A stretch of 25,649 nt of DNA from JABAAI01 sp965242745 (lineage in GTDB: Bacteria > Spirochaetota > Leptospiria > Leptospirales > Leptonemataceae). The notes under the pieces were generated by a model that saw only the letters and a list, made by a program, of their open reading frames with translations, ran no database searches and was not told the DNA's origin. Each line of letters starts with the position of its first letter. Positions within the stretch are counted from its first letter, which is position 1. A program made the position numbers and the translations under genes. Below, in pieces: positions 13,859 through 20,667 of the stretch. The stretch covers positions 1 through 25,649 of the forward strand of contig CBDETG010000003.1 of NCBI GenBank assembly GCA_965242745.1. The letters are read 5' to 3'.

Positions 13859-14417
13859 TGTCCTAATTTGAAATTGAAATAACATAGGACAAAATAATGC
13901 AAAAATGATGTAGGACAACCAAGGCTTCTGCCCCCATTTGGGTAAATACCAACCCTAAAAAAAGGAGCTAAAGGCGCATACAAAATAACATACGAAGATC
14001 CTTGTGTCATCGAAAAAAGAAGGGAGGCAGGACATGAGCTACAGAAAAATTGCTAAAAGATTAGGCTTATCCAAGATAAGCAATAGCTCATGAGATAAAG
14101 TCAAAGTCGCAGGAAGGATCAAGTATATCGTGCTGATCGTGCGCAATTTGCAAGCGATGGGATTAGGCACCGCAACAAAACACCCGCGTATTTGCATGCG
14201 ACCCCGGAGCGCCATGGCAGAAAGGATTAGTAGAAAATTCTATTCGCCTACTTTAGGTATACTTTTCCAAACAAAACGCGCTATAAGCATATTTCGAACA
14301 TATTTCAAAAAAGGATGTGTGCAGGGCGAAAGCTAACTTAAATTCTATGCACAGGGCAATCTTAAATGGAAGGAGTAGCCGAGAAGGATGCAGCCAGAAT
14401 TTGCTAAAAGTGTCCTA
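13859..14417 (+). mobile_element. IS30-type insertion sequence relic 2 (degenerate)
   Basis: Begins with two TAGGACA-type ends facing each other (13859-13865 complement and 13885-13891). An HTH remnant follows at 14034 (MSYRKIAKRLGLSK, then AIAHEIKSKS one frame over). About 14196-14340 reads CDPGAPWQKGLVENSIRLL, then VYFSKQNAL after a stop. This is the PWQ(K/R)G...EN...LR...YFPK signature near the end of IS30-family transposases. The C-terminus LNSMHRAILNGRSSRED and, one frame over, SQNLLKVS before the stop at 14415-14417 matches relic 1. Multiple stops and frameshifts make it inactive. This element and the repeat at 13685-13858 fill the gap between 13670 and 14455. Confidence 0.65.
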
Positions 14418-14455
14418 GTCAGACTGAAGGATCAGTAAAATAGTGCTTGCTAATG

Positions 14456-14484
14456 TTGCGCTTTTTTGATAGCCTGTGTATAAT
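14456..14484 (+). promoter_or_regulatory. Strong sigma70-type promoter of the transmembrane/coiled-coil cluster
   Basis: TTGCGC (14456-14461), exactly 17 nt of spacer and a perfect TATAAT (14479-14484). It precedes a leader of about 150 nt that starts with a small hairpin. Confidence 0.6.
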
Positions 14485-14492
14485 AAGAGGCC

Positions 14493-14506
14493 GCCTGCCA
14501 GCAGGC
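14493..14506 (+). repeat. GCCTGC/GCAGGC hairpin in the leader
   Basis: GCCTGC CA GCAGGC just downstream of the -10 box. It shares its arms with the 18-bp palindromes at 14992 and 16997, so it may be a member of the same small palindromic repeat family. Confidence 0.45.
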
Positions 14507-14639
14507 AGTGCTAAGCATTAGGTTTTGCGCTTTTCTTTAGTCTTTTCATAGAGCGCAAGGCCGGGAGCTGGCTTGCATGGTCTTATACTATTGCAAGCTG
14601 GCTTTTTACTTATTCTATAAAAAGCTACACAAGCGCATA

Positions 14640-15089
14640 ATGAAGACAAGATACATATTATTATTTATACTTAGCTTGCTTGTTTGTATAGTTTTGCCCG
14701 CTGTCTTGCTATCCAATCCTACAAGCGCGACAGGTGGGCAGCTTAGGGATATACAAGGAATCAGAGACAAGGTCTTAGTGCTAGAGTCTGGCTTTGACTG
14801 GCTTAAGTTTTTAGGTCAAAGTATATTCGCTTTCTTAGCTTTGTTTGCTGGCTTTGTATTTTTCTTATTTACTAGGATAGACTCACGCATAGACAAGTTA
14901 GACTCACGCATAGACAAGATGGAAACAAACACAAGCCAAGACATAAAGGAAATAAGAACACTGCTTATGCAGCTTATACAAAACACAAGCGCCTGCCTGC
15001 GCAGGCAGGGCAAGAAACAAAGCAAGCACGTACCAGCCAAGGATCAAGCTGAGATTTATGAAAATACTAAGGGCATATTTGTTTCTTGA
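14640..15089 (+). CDS. Small membrane protein with coiled coil (cluster paralogue 1)
   Basis: A 149-aa product from ATG 14640; an upstream ATG at 14577 would add 21 residues and has no ribosome site. Residues 1-25 form a hydrophobic segment (YILLFILSLLVCIVLPAVLL). A second segment, IFAFLALFAGFVFFLF, is followed at once by heptad-like repeats RIDSRIDKLDSRIDKMETNT and QDIKEIRTLLMQLI. The motif FDWLKF before the second segment and the coiled coil after it are shared with the proteins at 16647 and 17100. Predicted topology is an inner-membrane protein with a cytosolic coiled coil, perhaps oligomeric. Function unknown. The C-terminal tail contains an 18-bp palindrome in the coding DNA. Confidence 0.65.
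   Translation: MKTRYILLFILSLLVCIVLPAVLLSNPTSATGGQLRDIQGIRDKVLVLESGFDWLKFLGQSIFAFLALFAGFVFFLFTRIDSRIDKLDSRIDKMETNTSQDIKEIRTLLMQLIQNTSACLRRQGKKQSKHVPAKDQAEIYENTKGIFVS
14992..15009. repeat. Perfect 18-bp palindrome CCTGCCTGCGCAGGCAGG (copy 1)
   Basis: Lies within the 3' end of the 14640 gene, encoding part of ACLRRQGKK. An identical copy is at 16997-17014 in a paralogue, read in a different frame. This suggests insertion of a palindromic repeat rather than shared protein ancestry. Confidence 0.7.
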
Positions 15090-15121
15090 CTCTTAGCTGC
15101 CTTGTGTACCTAATGCCCATT

Positions 15122-15673
15122 ATGAAAATACCAAAGACATATTTATTTACGTTTTGCTTGCTGGCTTGTGTAGCTTGCGCAAGTGATGGCGATACTACTA
15201 CGCAGGATACAAGCGGGGGGAGTGCACCACCAAACACGCCTAATACAGACACGCCAAACAACCCGCCGAATACAGATACGCCGTCTGCTAATACGTTTAA
15301 CACAGATAACCCGCCTGCTAATACGCTTAACACAGATAACCCACCTGCTAATACGCCTAATACAGATAACCCGTCTGCTAATACGCTTAACACAGATAAC
15401 CCACCTGCTAATACGCCTAATACAGCGTCACCACAACCTGATTGCCAAGCGGGCGATTATGATAAAGACGATGACGGATTAAGAGACTATACGTTGGAAT
15501 GTCACAGTAATGGCCATGTAGCAAGGCGCATAAACTACCGCGCAGACAGCTACACTAAAGAAACAGAATACACGTACTACGAGAGCAATGGTAAACTGAA
15601 GACAAGCATAAGCTATGATAGCGTTGGCGTCACAAAACTCTCTGAATCTACTTACTACGAAAGCAACGGGTAA
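15122..15673 (+). CDS. YwqK/MORN-like repeat lipoprotein, N-terminal reading frame
   Basis: Signal peptide MKIPKTYLFTFCLLACVACA with a clear lipobox Cys, followed by a Thr/Asn/Pro-rich linker made of five 30-bp DNA repeats (NTDNPPANT). Next is an acidic DYDKDDDG stretch and the first YwqK/MORN-like repeats (GHVARRINYR, YYESNGKLKTSISYDSVGVT). The ATG at 15122 was chosen over in-frame TTG 15086 and ATG 15113 because the signal peptide begins there. The frame stops at TAA 15671-15673 after an extra G in 15668-15670; repeats resume one frame over. It is probably an exported, surface-facing lipoprotein. MORN/YwqK repeats occur in antitoxin-annotated and surface proteins, but no function can be assigned here. 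Confidence 0.8.
   Translation: MKIPKTYLFTFCLLACVACASDGDTTTQDTSGGSAPPNTPNTDTPNNPPNTDTPSANTFNTDNPPANTLNTDNPPANTPNTDNPSANTLNTDNPPANTPNTASPQPDCQAGDYDKDDDGLRDYTLECHSNGHVARRINYRADSYTKETEYTYYESNGKLKTSISYDSVGVTKLSESTYYESNG
15269..15418 (+). repeat. Five 30-bp tandem repeats encoding NTDNPPANT-type linker
   Basis: Units such as AACACAGATAACCCACCTGC followed by TAATACGCCT occur five times with few substitutions. The unit is a multiple of three, so copy-number change would lengthen or shorten the linker without breaking the frame. Confidence 0.85.
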
Positions 15674-16631
15674 TAGAAAGACTAGTATACAGTACCACAG
15701 CGATGGTACAAAGTGGAGGGACAGTCATTTCTGCTACAAATCGGAAGACGGCCATACAACGGAAACCTGCACTATAGCAAAGCACGGCTGTGATATACAT
15801 CATTATAGCTGCATAGACACTACTTTATTCGGTGGTGGATGGGCCGATTGTATAGCCGGGGATTATGATAGCGATAGCGATGGCAAAAATGATTTTAGTA
15901 TAACTTGTTACCCTAGTGGGAAGCGTGAGGCTTATATAGTCTATCGAAGCGACGTTGGCTTTGGCTTCACACACAGCTACGAATACACCTACTACGAAAG
16001 CAACGGCAATAAAAAGACACAGATAAGCTATCACAGCGATGGCGTCACAAAATACGAGGAATACACCTACTACGAAAACGGCAATAAAAAGACATACATC
16101 GTATATGACAGCGATGGCGTCACAAAAATCTATGAGGTCACTTTCTACGAGAGTCACGGTAATCTTAAGACTAGAATACATTACCGCAGCGATGGCACAA
16201 AAAGCAGTGAAAGCACGCACTACGAAAGCGACAAGTTCAATATTTACCACAACGTAAGCAACGTCAAGAATAAGACATCTATAAGCTATCACAGCGATGG
16301 CGTCACAAAAAGCAGTGAAGTCACCCACTACGAAAGCAATGGCAATCCCAAGACACAGATAAGCTATCACAGCGATGGCGCAAAAAGCAACGAATACACC
16401 TACTACGAAAATGGCAATAAAAAGACACAGATAAGCTATAGCGTCGATGGCACAAAAAGCTGGGAATACACGTACTACGAAAGCAATGGCAATGTCAAGA
16501 CACAGATATACTATCACAGCGATGGCACAAAAAGCGGGAGCACAAACTGCTACACAGACGATGGCACAGAGGAAAACTGCACTTTATCAAAACACGGCTG
16601 CACCAGCGCAAGCAACACCTGCATACAATAG
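15669..16631 (+). CDS. YwqK/MORN-like repeat lipoprotein, C-terminal reading frame
   Basis: Continues the repeats with the register restored (GNRKTSIQYHSDGTK). There are two sub-domains. The first ends with a Cys-rich segment (ETCTIAKHGCDIHHYSCIDT) and the second begins with another acidic DYDSDSDGKND motif. About nine more repeats of the form YTYYESNGNxKTQISYHSDG follow, and a second Cys-rich close (NCTLSKHGCTSASNTCIQ). The matching pairs of an acidic motif at the head and Cys-rich KHGC at the end suggest an internal duplication of one module. Rejoined with 15122-15670 the protein has about 502 aa. It has no independent start, so expression depends on the G run at 15668-15670. Confidence 0.78.
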   Translation, partial: GNRKTSIQYHSDGTKWRDSHFCYKSEDGHTTETCTIAKHGCDIHHYSCIDTTLFGGGWADCIAGDYDSDSDGKNDFSITCYPSGKREAYIVYRSDVGFGFTHSYEYTYYESNGNKKTQISYHSDGVTKYEEYTYYENGNKKTYIVYDSDGVTKIYEVTFYESHGNLKTRIHYRSDGTKSSESTHYESDKFNIYHNVSNVKNKTSISYHSDGVTKSSEVTHYESNGNPKTQISYHSDGAKSNEYTYYENGNKKTQISYSVDGTKSWEYTYYESNGNVKTQIYYHSDGTKSGSTNCYTDDGTEENCTLSKHGCTSASNTCIQ

Positions 16632-16646
16632 CTAGTCTATATTATC

Positions 16647-17075
16647 ATGGAAGCGCAAGAAACAAAAGAAAAGCTTAGGAGCTTGCAAGAGCTAAAGGAA
16701 ACACCTGTCGGCTTTGGCTTTTTCTTAGAGTATATACAGAGTCAAGCTGGGAGCGCGAAGCTGGCGAGCCTAGAGCGCAAAGTAGATGAGAAAGTAGATA
16801 AGCAAACAAGGCTGATACTCTGGATTATAGGAATAGGCTTTACAGTCATGGGAGTCTGCCTTACAGCTTTGCTTACTGTTATGCTTTACCTACACAGCGA
16901 CACAAAGCAAAACATACAGCGACTCGACTCCCGTATAGACAAGCTAGAGTCTAGCATACAGGAAATACGCACGCTTCTTATACAAAAGCAGACACCCCTG
17001 CCTGCGCAGGCAGGCGCGCACACAAGCCGGCAAGATACAAAGCAAAGCCCGGCAAAAAGACAAGCTAAGAGATAG
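16647..17075 (+). CDS. Small membrane protein with coiled coil (cluster paralogue 2)
   Basis: A 142-aa product. A charged N-terminus (MEAQETKEKLRSLQELKETP) resembles the start of the third paralogue (MDTQETKE). A possible amphipathic helix follows (LASLERKVDEKVDKQ). There is one strong membrane segment (LILWIIGIGFTVMGVCLTAL, continuing LTVMLYL), then SDTKQNIQRLDSRIDKLESS and IQEIRTLLIQK, which is the same coiled coil seen in paralogue 1. The basic tail holds the second copy of the 18-bp palindrome. No Shine-Dalgarno is seen; it starts 16 nt after the lipoprotein stop, so translational coupling is plausible. Function unknown. Confidence 0.65.
   Translation: MEAQETKEKLRSLQELKETPVGFGFFLEYIQSQAGSAKLASLERKVDEKVDKQTRLILWIIGIGFTVMGVCLTALLTVMLYLHSDTKQNIQRLDSRIDKLESSIQEIRTLLIQKQTPLPAQAGAHTSRQDTKQSPAKRQAKR
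16997..17014. repeat. Perfect 18-bp palindrome CCTGCCTGCGCAGGCAGG (copy 2)
   Basis: Identical to 14992-15009 but read as LPAQAG here, so the reading frame differs between the two host genes. It could form a stable stem in mRNA. Confidence 0.7.
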
Positions 17076-17099
17076 AGACTGCGCATATATTCGTTTGTC

Positions 17100-17359
17100 A
17101 TGGACACACAAGAAACAAAAGAGCAAGGCTTTACTCCCTGCAGGCTATACAGATAAAGCAAGACAAGCTGGAGATTAGCTTAGACTGGCTTAAGTGGAGT
17201 CTCTTAGCTGGTCTTGCAGCTATCGGGCTTTGCTTTGCTGCGGTCTTTTTTACAATAAGGGACACAAAGCAAGATATAGCATATCTAAAGACCAACACAA
17301 AGCAGGACATACAAGAAAATAGAAAGCTGCCTATAAAAAGCAAAACAAGCGATAGGTGA
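17100..17359 (+). pseudogene. Small membrane protein (cluster paralogue 3), frameshifted
   Basis: ATG 17100 opens MDTQETKE, then runs into a stop at 17154-17156. From about 17123, one frame over, the sequence reads ARLYSLQAIQIKQDKLEISL, then DWLKWSLLAGLAAIGLCFAA, VFFTIRDTKQDIAYLKTNTK and QDIQENRKL, ending at TGA 17357-17359. The DWLK-membrane segment-DTKQDI order matches paralogues 1 and 2. One missing base near 17121-17124 (for example GAGGCA reduced to GAGCA) accounts for the break. Restored length would be about 86 aa. Confidence 0.6.
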
Positions 17360-17389
17360 GCGTACTCGTCATCATGCAAAAGAAAAGCT

Positions 17390-17467
17390 ATGGATATGTT
17401 CATAATTTTAATGCCAATGTGGATAGGTATATTTCTTATGCTCTGGCTATTGTGGGATGATGATTGA
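17390..17467 (+). CDS. Possible 25-aa membrane peptide
   Basis: ATG 17390 begins MDMFIILMPMWIGIFLMLWL, which is almost entirely hydrophobic, and ends LWDDD. The composition resembles small single-span membrane peptides. No ribosome site stands out, and no toxin or holin family is recognised. It sits directly after the third membrane paralogue, so it may also be a chance ORF. Confidence 0.25.
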   Translation: MDMFIILMPMWIGIFLMLWLLWDDD

Positions 17468-17576
17468 GATGCAAAAGAAAGCTGCAAAAGAAAAACGTGC
17501 AAGCCCGGCTTTGATAAGCAAGATAGGAAATGCTGCTTTATTATAGTTCCCTGAATCTTCATTTTCTATTGCTGCT

Positions 17577-17596
17577 TTGCTTGCCTTCTCAAGCAA
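17577..17596 (+). terminator. Candidate terminator hairpin at the end of the membrane-protein cluster
   Basis: TTGCTTG (17577-17583), loop CCTTCT, CAAGCAA (17590-17596), then GGTCTTTTAT. The U-tract is short, so this is tentative. The remaining sequence from 17468 to 17710 shows no convincing gene. Confidence 0.35.
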
Positions 17597-17710
17597 GGTC
17601 TTTTATGTGGTTAAAAAAGGCTTGCTTTTATTATAGGGGGCTGTGAAACTGTGTCAAAATATGCCTTTGCGCCGTTACAGAAAGCAGGAGCAGGAGTTAG
17701 GTAGAAATAG

Positions 17711-18388
17711 ATGCTGACTTTAGAACGTTTAGATGAATTAGAAGGACGCATATTGCGCGCTTTAGAACTTATTTCTGATTTAAGATCAGAAAATGCCCGC
17801 CTAGAGCAGGACAACAGCCAATTACGTCAAGAGCATGATACTGTTAAGCAGGAATTGGAGCATAAAGACAGAGAAGTAGCTTCGCTCAGAGAACAACTGG
17901 AAAATACAAGTAAAGAATTTCATGAATTAAAAGAACGTGAAGCGGTCTTAGATCAAAAGATCAACGATATGCTTGCAAAATTTACGGCTTTGCAATCTTC
18001 TTCACAGAGCCCGGCCCCCAGCGCTTCCTATGCCGCAGATGATCCGAGCGATCCAAGCAGCGCTGCCTCGGTAGTGGAGGCAGCTTCTGGCTCAGGAGCC
18101 GCAGAGGAAATAGACGAAAGCTTCGTTCAAATTGAGGATGACTTGCCTGGCCCCAGAGTAACAAATGCTTCCCTTCCCGTATTAGAGGAAGATAAGGAGA
18201 TCGCATCTGGCGGCGATGAGCTGGCAAAAGAACAAGACCTAAGCCCTGTCCCTGCTGCCCAAGCAGATGAAAGTCTCGAGGAAAGTCTCCTGGAAGAAGA
18301 TGGAGACCACTTAGGCATCTTTGAGGTAGACGAAGAAGACGACTTCCTTATTATAGATGAGGACAAAGAAAGCAAGTCCGGCTCCTAG
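17711..18388 (+). CDS. ZapB-like cell-division coiled-coil protein with acidic tail
   Basis: A 225-aa product. Residues 1-100 are a continuous coiled coil (LERLDELEGRILRALELISD, then LRSENARLEQDNSQLRQEHD) resembling ZapB-like proteins annotated in treponemes. Residues from about 105 on are a low-complexity Ser/Ala/Pro and then Asp/Glu-rich tail ending FEVDEEDDFLIIDEDKE, which is not part of classical ZapB. There is no signal or membrane segment, so it is cytosolic. ZapB family members bridge Z-ring and nucleoid factors; for this protein that role is by analogy only. AGGTAGAAATAG precedes the ATG. It converges on sppA with a gap of about 29 bp. Confidence 0.65.
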   Translation: MLTLERLDELEGRILRALELISDLRSENARLEQDNSQLRQEHDTVKQELEHKDREVASLREQLENTSKEFHELKEREAVLDQKINDMLAKFTALQSSSQSPAPSASYAADDPSDPSSAASVVEAASGSGAAEEIDESFVQIEDDLPGPRVTNASLPVLEEDKEIASGGDELAKEQDLSPVPAAQADESLEESLLEEDGDHLGIFEVDEEDDFLIIDEDKESKSGS

Positions 18389-18417
18389 GCCTACGGGCGC
18401 CTCCTCACAAGCGCTGC

Positions 18418-19407
18418 TCAATGCTTGTCCTTTCCTAAATTTATCAAATCCCAAAGCATTGCTTTTGCCGGCGGATAAAGATACAAAGCAGGAGCATGAA
18501 GGAAGGACTGCTCTAGGCTTCCCGCATATTTTGGAGAGAAGGCTGCAAGGAATTTTCCCAAATAATATTCAAGGTCCTTGCTTGGCTCGATGATAGGTAG
18601 GTCTTGATCTTTTTTCAGAATCTTCTTGATGTGTTCTATTGCTTCTTTTTGAGTACCAAGGGTATCCAGCATCCCTAAGGCCAAAGCTCTGGATGCGGTG
18701 AAAATTTTTCCGTCAGCCCAGCCGCGCACTTTTGCAGGGCTTTGCTTGCGCCCCTTGCTGATATCCTTAAGAAAGAGCTGGTAAAATTCATCCAAAAGCC
18801 TTTGATACATCCGCTCTTCTTCTTTGCTCATTGTTCTAAAAGGTGATCCTATGTCCTTAAAACGGCCTGCTTTTAGGGCGCGGGCTCTGATCCCATGTCT
18901 TTGCAAAAAGCGATGGACTTCGAGGTGAAAGCTTATGACGCCTATAGAGCCTATGCTTGCTCCATGTGAAGCTACAATGTACGTGCAGGCGCTGGCCACA
19001 TAATATGCGCCGCTTGCTGCTAAATCATGGATGAGAGCTATCACTGGTTTTTCTTCCCGCGTTTGCAGTACGGCCTCGTAAAGACGCTTTGTTGCCCCTA
19101 CAGAGCCGCCAGGGCTGTTGATCTCAAGTAAAATGGCCTGAACATGCTCTTGTTTTCGCGCATCTTCCAGCTGCTTTATCAGATTACTGGCGCTGCTATA
19201 GTAATTTCCTTCTTGGATGACCCCTTGCAGCGAAAGCAGCAAAATGCCTTCTTCTTGTTCTTGGAAAGCTAAGGGCGAAAAAAGAGAAGATGATGCGCGT
19301 GGGCTGGCGCTGCTGTCAAGAGCTATATGCGCTATGGCTAAAGGCATAGAAAGGAAAGCGAAGATCAGGCAGATATAGACAGACCATTTGAGTTTTGTAT
19401 GCGTCAT
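18418..19407 (-). CDS. sppA: Signal peptide peptidase SppA (short, 36K type)
   Basis: A 329-aa inner-membrane serine protease of the S49 family that degrades cleaved signal peptides. The N-terminal membrane anchor is WSVYICLIFAFLSMPLAIAH. The active-site Ser is S132 (HDLAASGAYYVAS) and the Lys is K184 (KAGRFKDIGSPFR). The conserved LEINSPGGSVGATKRLYEAV and SIGSIGVIS are present. It is a single-domain type, half the length of the E. coli 67K enzyme. The start at ATG 19405-19407 suits the anchor, although no Shine-Dalgarno is visible. Intact; transcribed opposite to rplU. Confidence 0.93.
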   Translation of the reverse strand: MTHTKLKWSVYICLIFAFLSMPLAIAHIALDSSASPRASSSLFSPLAFQEQEEGILLLSLQGVIQEGNYYSSASNLIKQLEDARKQEHVQAILLEINSPGGSVGATKRLYEAVLQTREEKPVIALIHDLAASGAYYVASACTYIVASHGASIGSIGVISFHLEVHRFLQRHGIRARALKAGRFKDIGSPFRTMSKEEERMYQRLLDEFYQLFLKDISKGRKQSPAKVRGWADGKIFTASRALALGMLDTLGTQKEAIEHIKKILKKDQDLPIIEPSKDLEYYLGKFLAAFSPKYAGSLEQSFLHAPALYLYPPAKAMLWDLINLGKDKH

Positions 19408-19513
19408 TTACGGAAAAGAGAACAAGCTCAGTCTTTACTTTTGCTTTTTCTAGTATGCTCATGCCATCTATCTTTGCTTTAGTTAAGGGACGAAAGCCTA
19501 GCAGAATGCGCAA

Positions 19514-19827
19514 GAGCTACTCTTACACAAGAAGAGACACAGGCAGCCTGTCAAGGTTTTTTATATGCCTCTAAGAATGCCGCCTGCTTGTTATAGTAAT
19601 GGAAAGCGATCTTAGATAGGAGATAGACGCATGCAGGCAAGAGAAGATTTAAGAATGACTATGGCCTTGCACTGAAGGCATCAGCTGCGCTGCTTTGCAT
19701 GCAGATCCTTTTGACTCAAGACAGCTCATATTCATGCTCCCATTTTCATTACAATAAAGGCGCTGCGCTGCATGAGCTGCTTTCCCGAAAAAAGAGTCTA
19801 TTCCTCTGCATATAGAGCAAAATATTC
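19514..19827. other. Divergent intergenic region between sppA and rplU without a recognisable gene
   Basis: No ORF here has a credible composition or start, and no tRNA T-arm or known structured RNA was recognised by eye. TTGACA lies at its downstream edge (19828-19833) but lacks a matching -10 at 16-18 nt. GCATGCAG (19630-19637) and TTTGCATGCAGA (near 19695-19706) share a GCATGC core. An L21 leader regulatory structure could be here but is not demonstrable. Confidence 0.4.
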
Positions 19828-19866
19828 TTGACATATGCGGCGCCTTTAGGACAGGCTTGCTTTTGT

Positions 19867-20178
19867 ATGTTCGTATTTGTAGAGTTAGGAGGGCACCAGC
19901 ATAAACTCAGCAAGGATATGATTTTCCTGTGTGAGAAAACGCCTCATGCGGTAGGAAGTGAGTTTCTTTGTTCCAAAGTGCTTTTGAAAAGCGAAGGGGA
20001 TAAGATAGAAAAAGGACAGCCCTTTGTAAAAAATGCGCAGGTAAAGTTACGAGTTCTGGAGGACCTGCGCGCTCCTAAGATTCATGGTTTCAAATACAAA
20101 AAACGTAAGGGCTACAGCCGCAGATGGGGGCATCGGCAAAAACTCCAAAAGCTCCAGGTCCTTGCGCTGAGCGCATGA
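19867..20178 (+). CDS. rplU: 50S ribosomal protein L21
   Basis: A 103-aa product from ATG 19867, the standard L21 length. An in-frame ATG at 19828 gives 13 extra, non-conserved residues and was rejected. N-terminal FVFVELGGHQHKLSKD corresponds to the family's YAVIETGGKQYKV. The basic C-terminal part, KIHGFKYKKRKGYSRRWGHR, is the classic 23S rRNA-binding loop ending in a Q(K/R)LQ-type segment. It binds the 23S rRNA in the large subunit. First of the rplU-prp-rpmA set. The ribosome site is weak (AGGACAGG is about 12 nt away). Confidence 0.93.
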   Translation: MFVFVELGGHQHKLSKDMIFLCEKTPHAVGSEFLCSKVLLKSEGDKIEKGQPFVKNAQVKLRVLEDLRAPKIHGFKYKKRKGYSRRWGHRQKLQKLQVLALSA

Positions 20179-20216
20179 GAGCTTGGCAGACTGCCTAAGC
20201 CTTTGGGAGTATTGTA

Positions 20217-20615
20217 TTGATTCGTATTTCCCTTAGCTGCCTTGCAGCTGACTCCCCTCAGGCCTTGCAACCCGCTAGAGCTAGAATTTGCGCTCTCCGG
20301 GCAGAAGGGCATGCCTTGTTTAGGAAAGCTTCGAAGGATGTTCTGTGTGCCGCCGTATCTGTGTTAGTAGAAAATCTTGCGCATAGCCTTCGCTTGCTGC
20401 TTCGTATTCCCATCGCAGCAGAAGCAAAAAAAGGGCTTTACAAAATCGCTATCCAAGAAAAGGATATGTGCGGTGAAAGCGATCTTCTTTTTGCTTCTGC
20501 TTTGCTGGGCTTACAAAGCTTGGCCAGGCAGTATCCCAAGCATATCCATATTGAAGAGGCATTCATTTCTATGTCTTTTGGCTGCAAGCAAGATGAGGCA
20601 GAGCATGCGCCCTGA
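20217..20615 (+). CDS. prp: Prp-type ribosomal-processing cysteine protease (YsxB family)
   Basis: A 132-aa product between rplU and rpmA, the diagnostic position. The family signature is present: GHA (AEGHALFRKA, candidate catalytic His) followed by the active-site Cys in DVLCAAVSVLV. The later LLFASALLGLQSLARQYPKH matches the C-terminal helix. TTG start at 20217, with GGGAG at 20205-20209 spaced seven bases away. In Firmicutes Prp removes an N-terminal extension from L27. Here L27 has no such extension, so the substrate or role must differ or the protein is a structural remnant. It is longer than typical Prp (about 110 aa) because of a C-terminal extension. Confidence 0.8.
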   Translation: MIRISLSCLAADSPQALQPARARICALRAEGHALFRKASKDVLCAAVSVLVENLAHSLRLLLRIPIAAEAKKGLYKIAIQEKDMCGESDLLFASALLGLQSLARQYPKHIHIEEAFISMSFGCKQDEAEHAP

Positions 20616-20667
20616 TTTGGGCTTTGTTAAGAAAGACGTATAGTATAAAGGAGTAAAAGAGAAGAAT

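Noticed and set aside
13298..14010. Minus-strand ORFs of 141 and 206 codons after the GLUG gene
   Set aside because: They run across the GLUG 3' end, a repeat remnant and an IS boundary, with no protein-like composition or ribosome site.
15269..15418. Possible CRISPR-like array
   Set aside because: The 30-bp units are contiguous without spacers and encode an in-frame linker, so this is a coding tandem repeat.
15825..16517. 230-codon hydrophobic minus-strand ORF
   Set aside because: It is the antisense reading of the YwqK-type repeats; its hydrophobicity comes from complementing Tyr/Asn/Ser/Lys codons.
19649..19834. 61-codon Cys-containing minus-strand ORF between sppA and rplU
   Set aside because: The CxxC-like spacing is suggestive, but there is no ribosome site, and composition and position do not support a gene.
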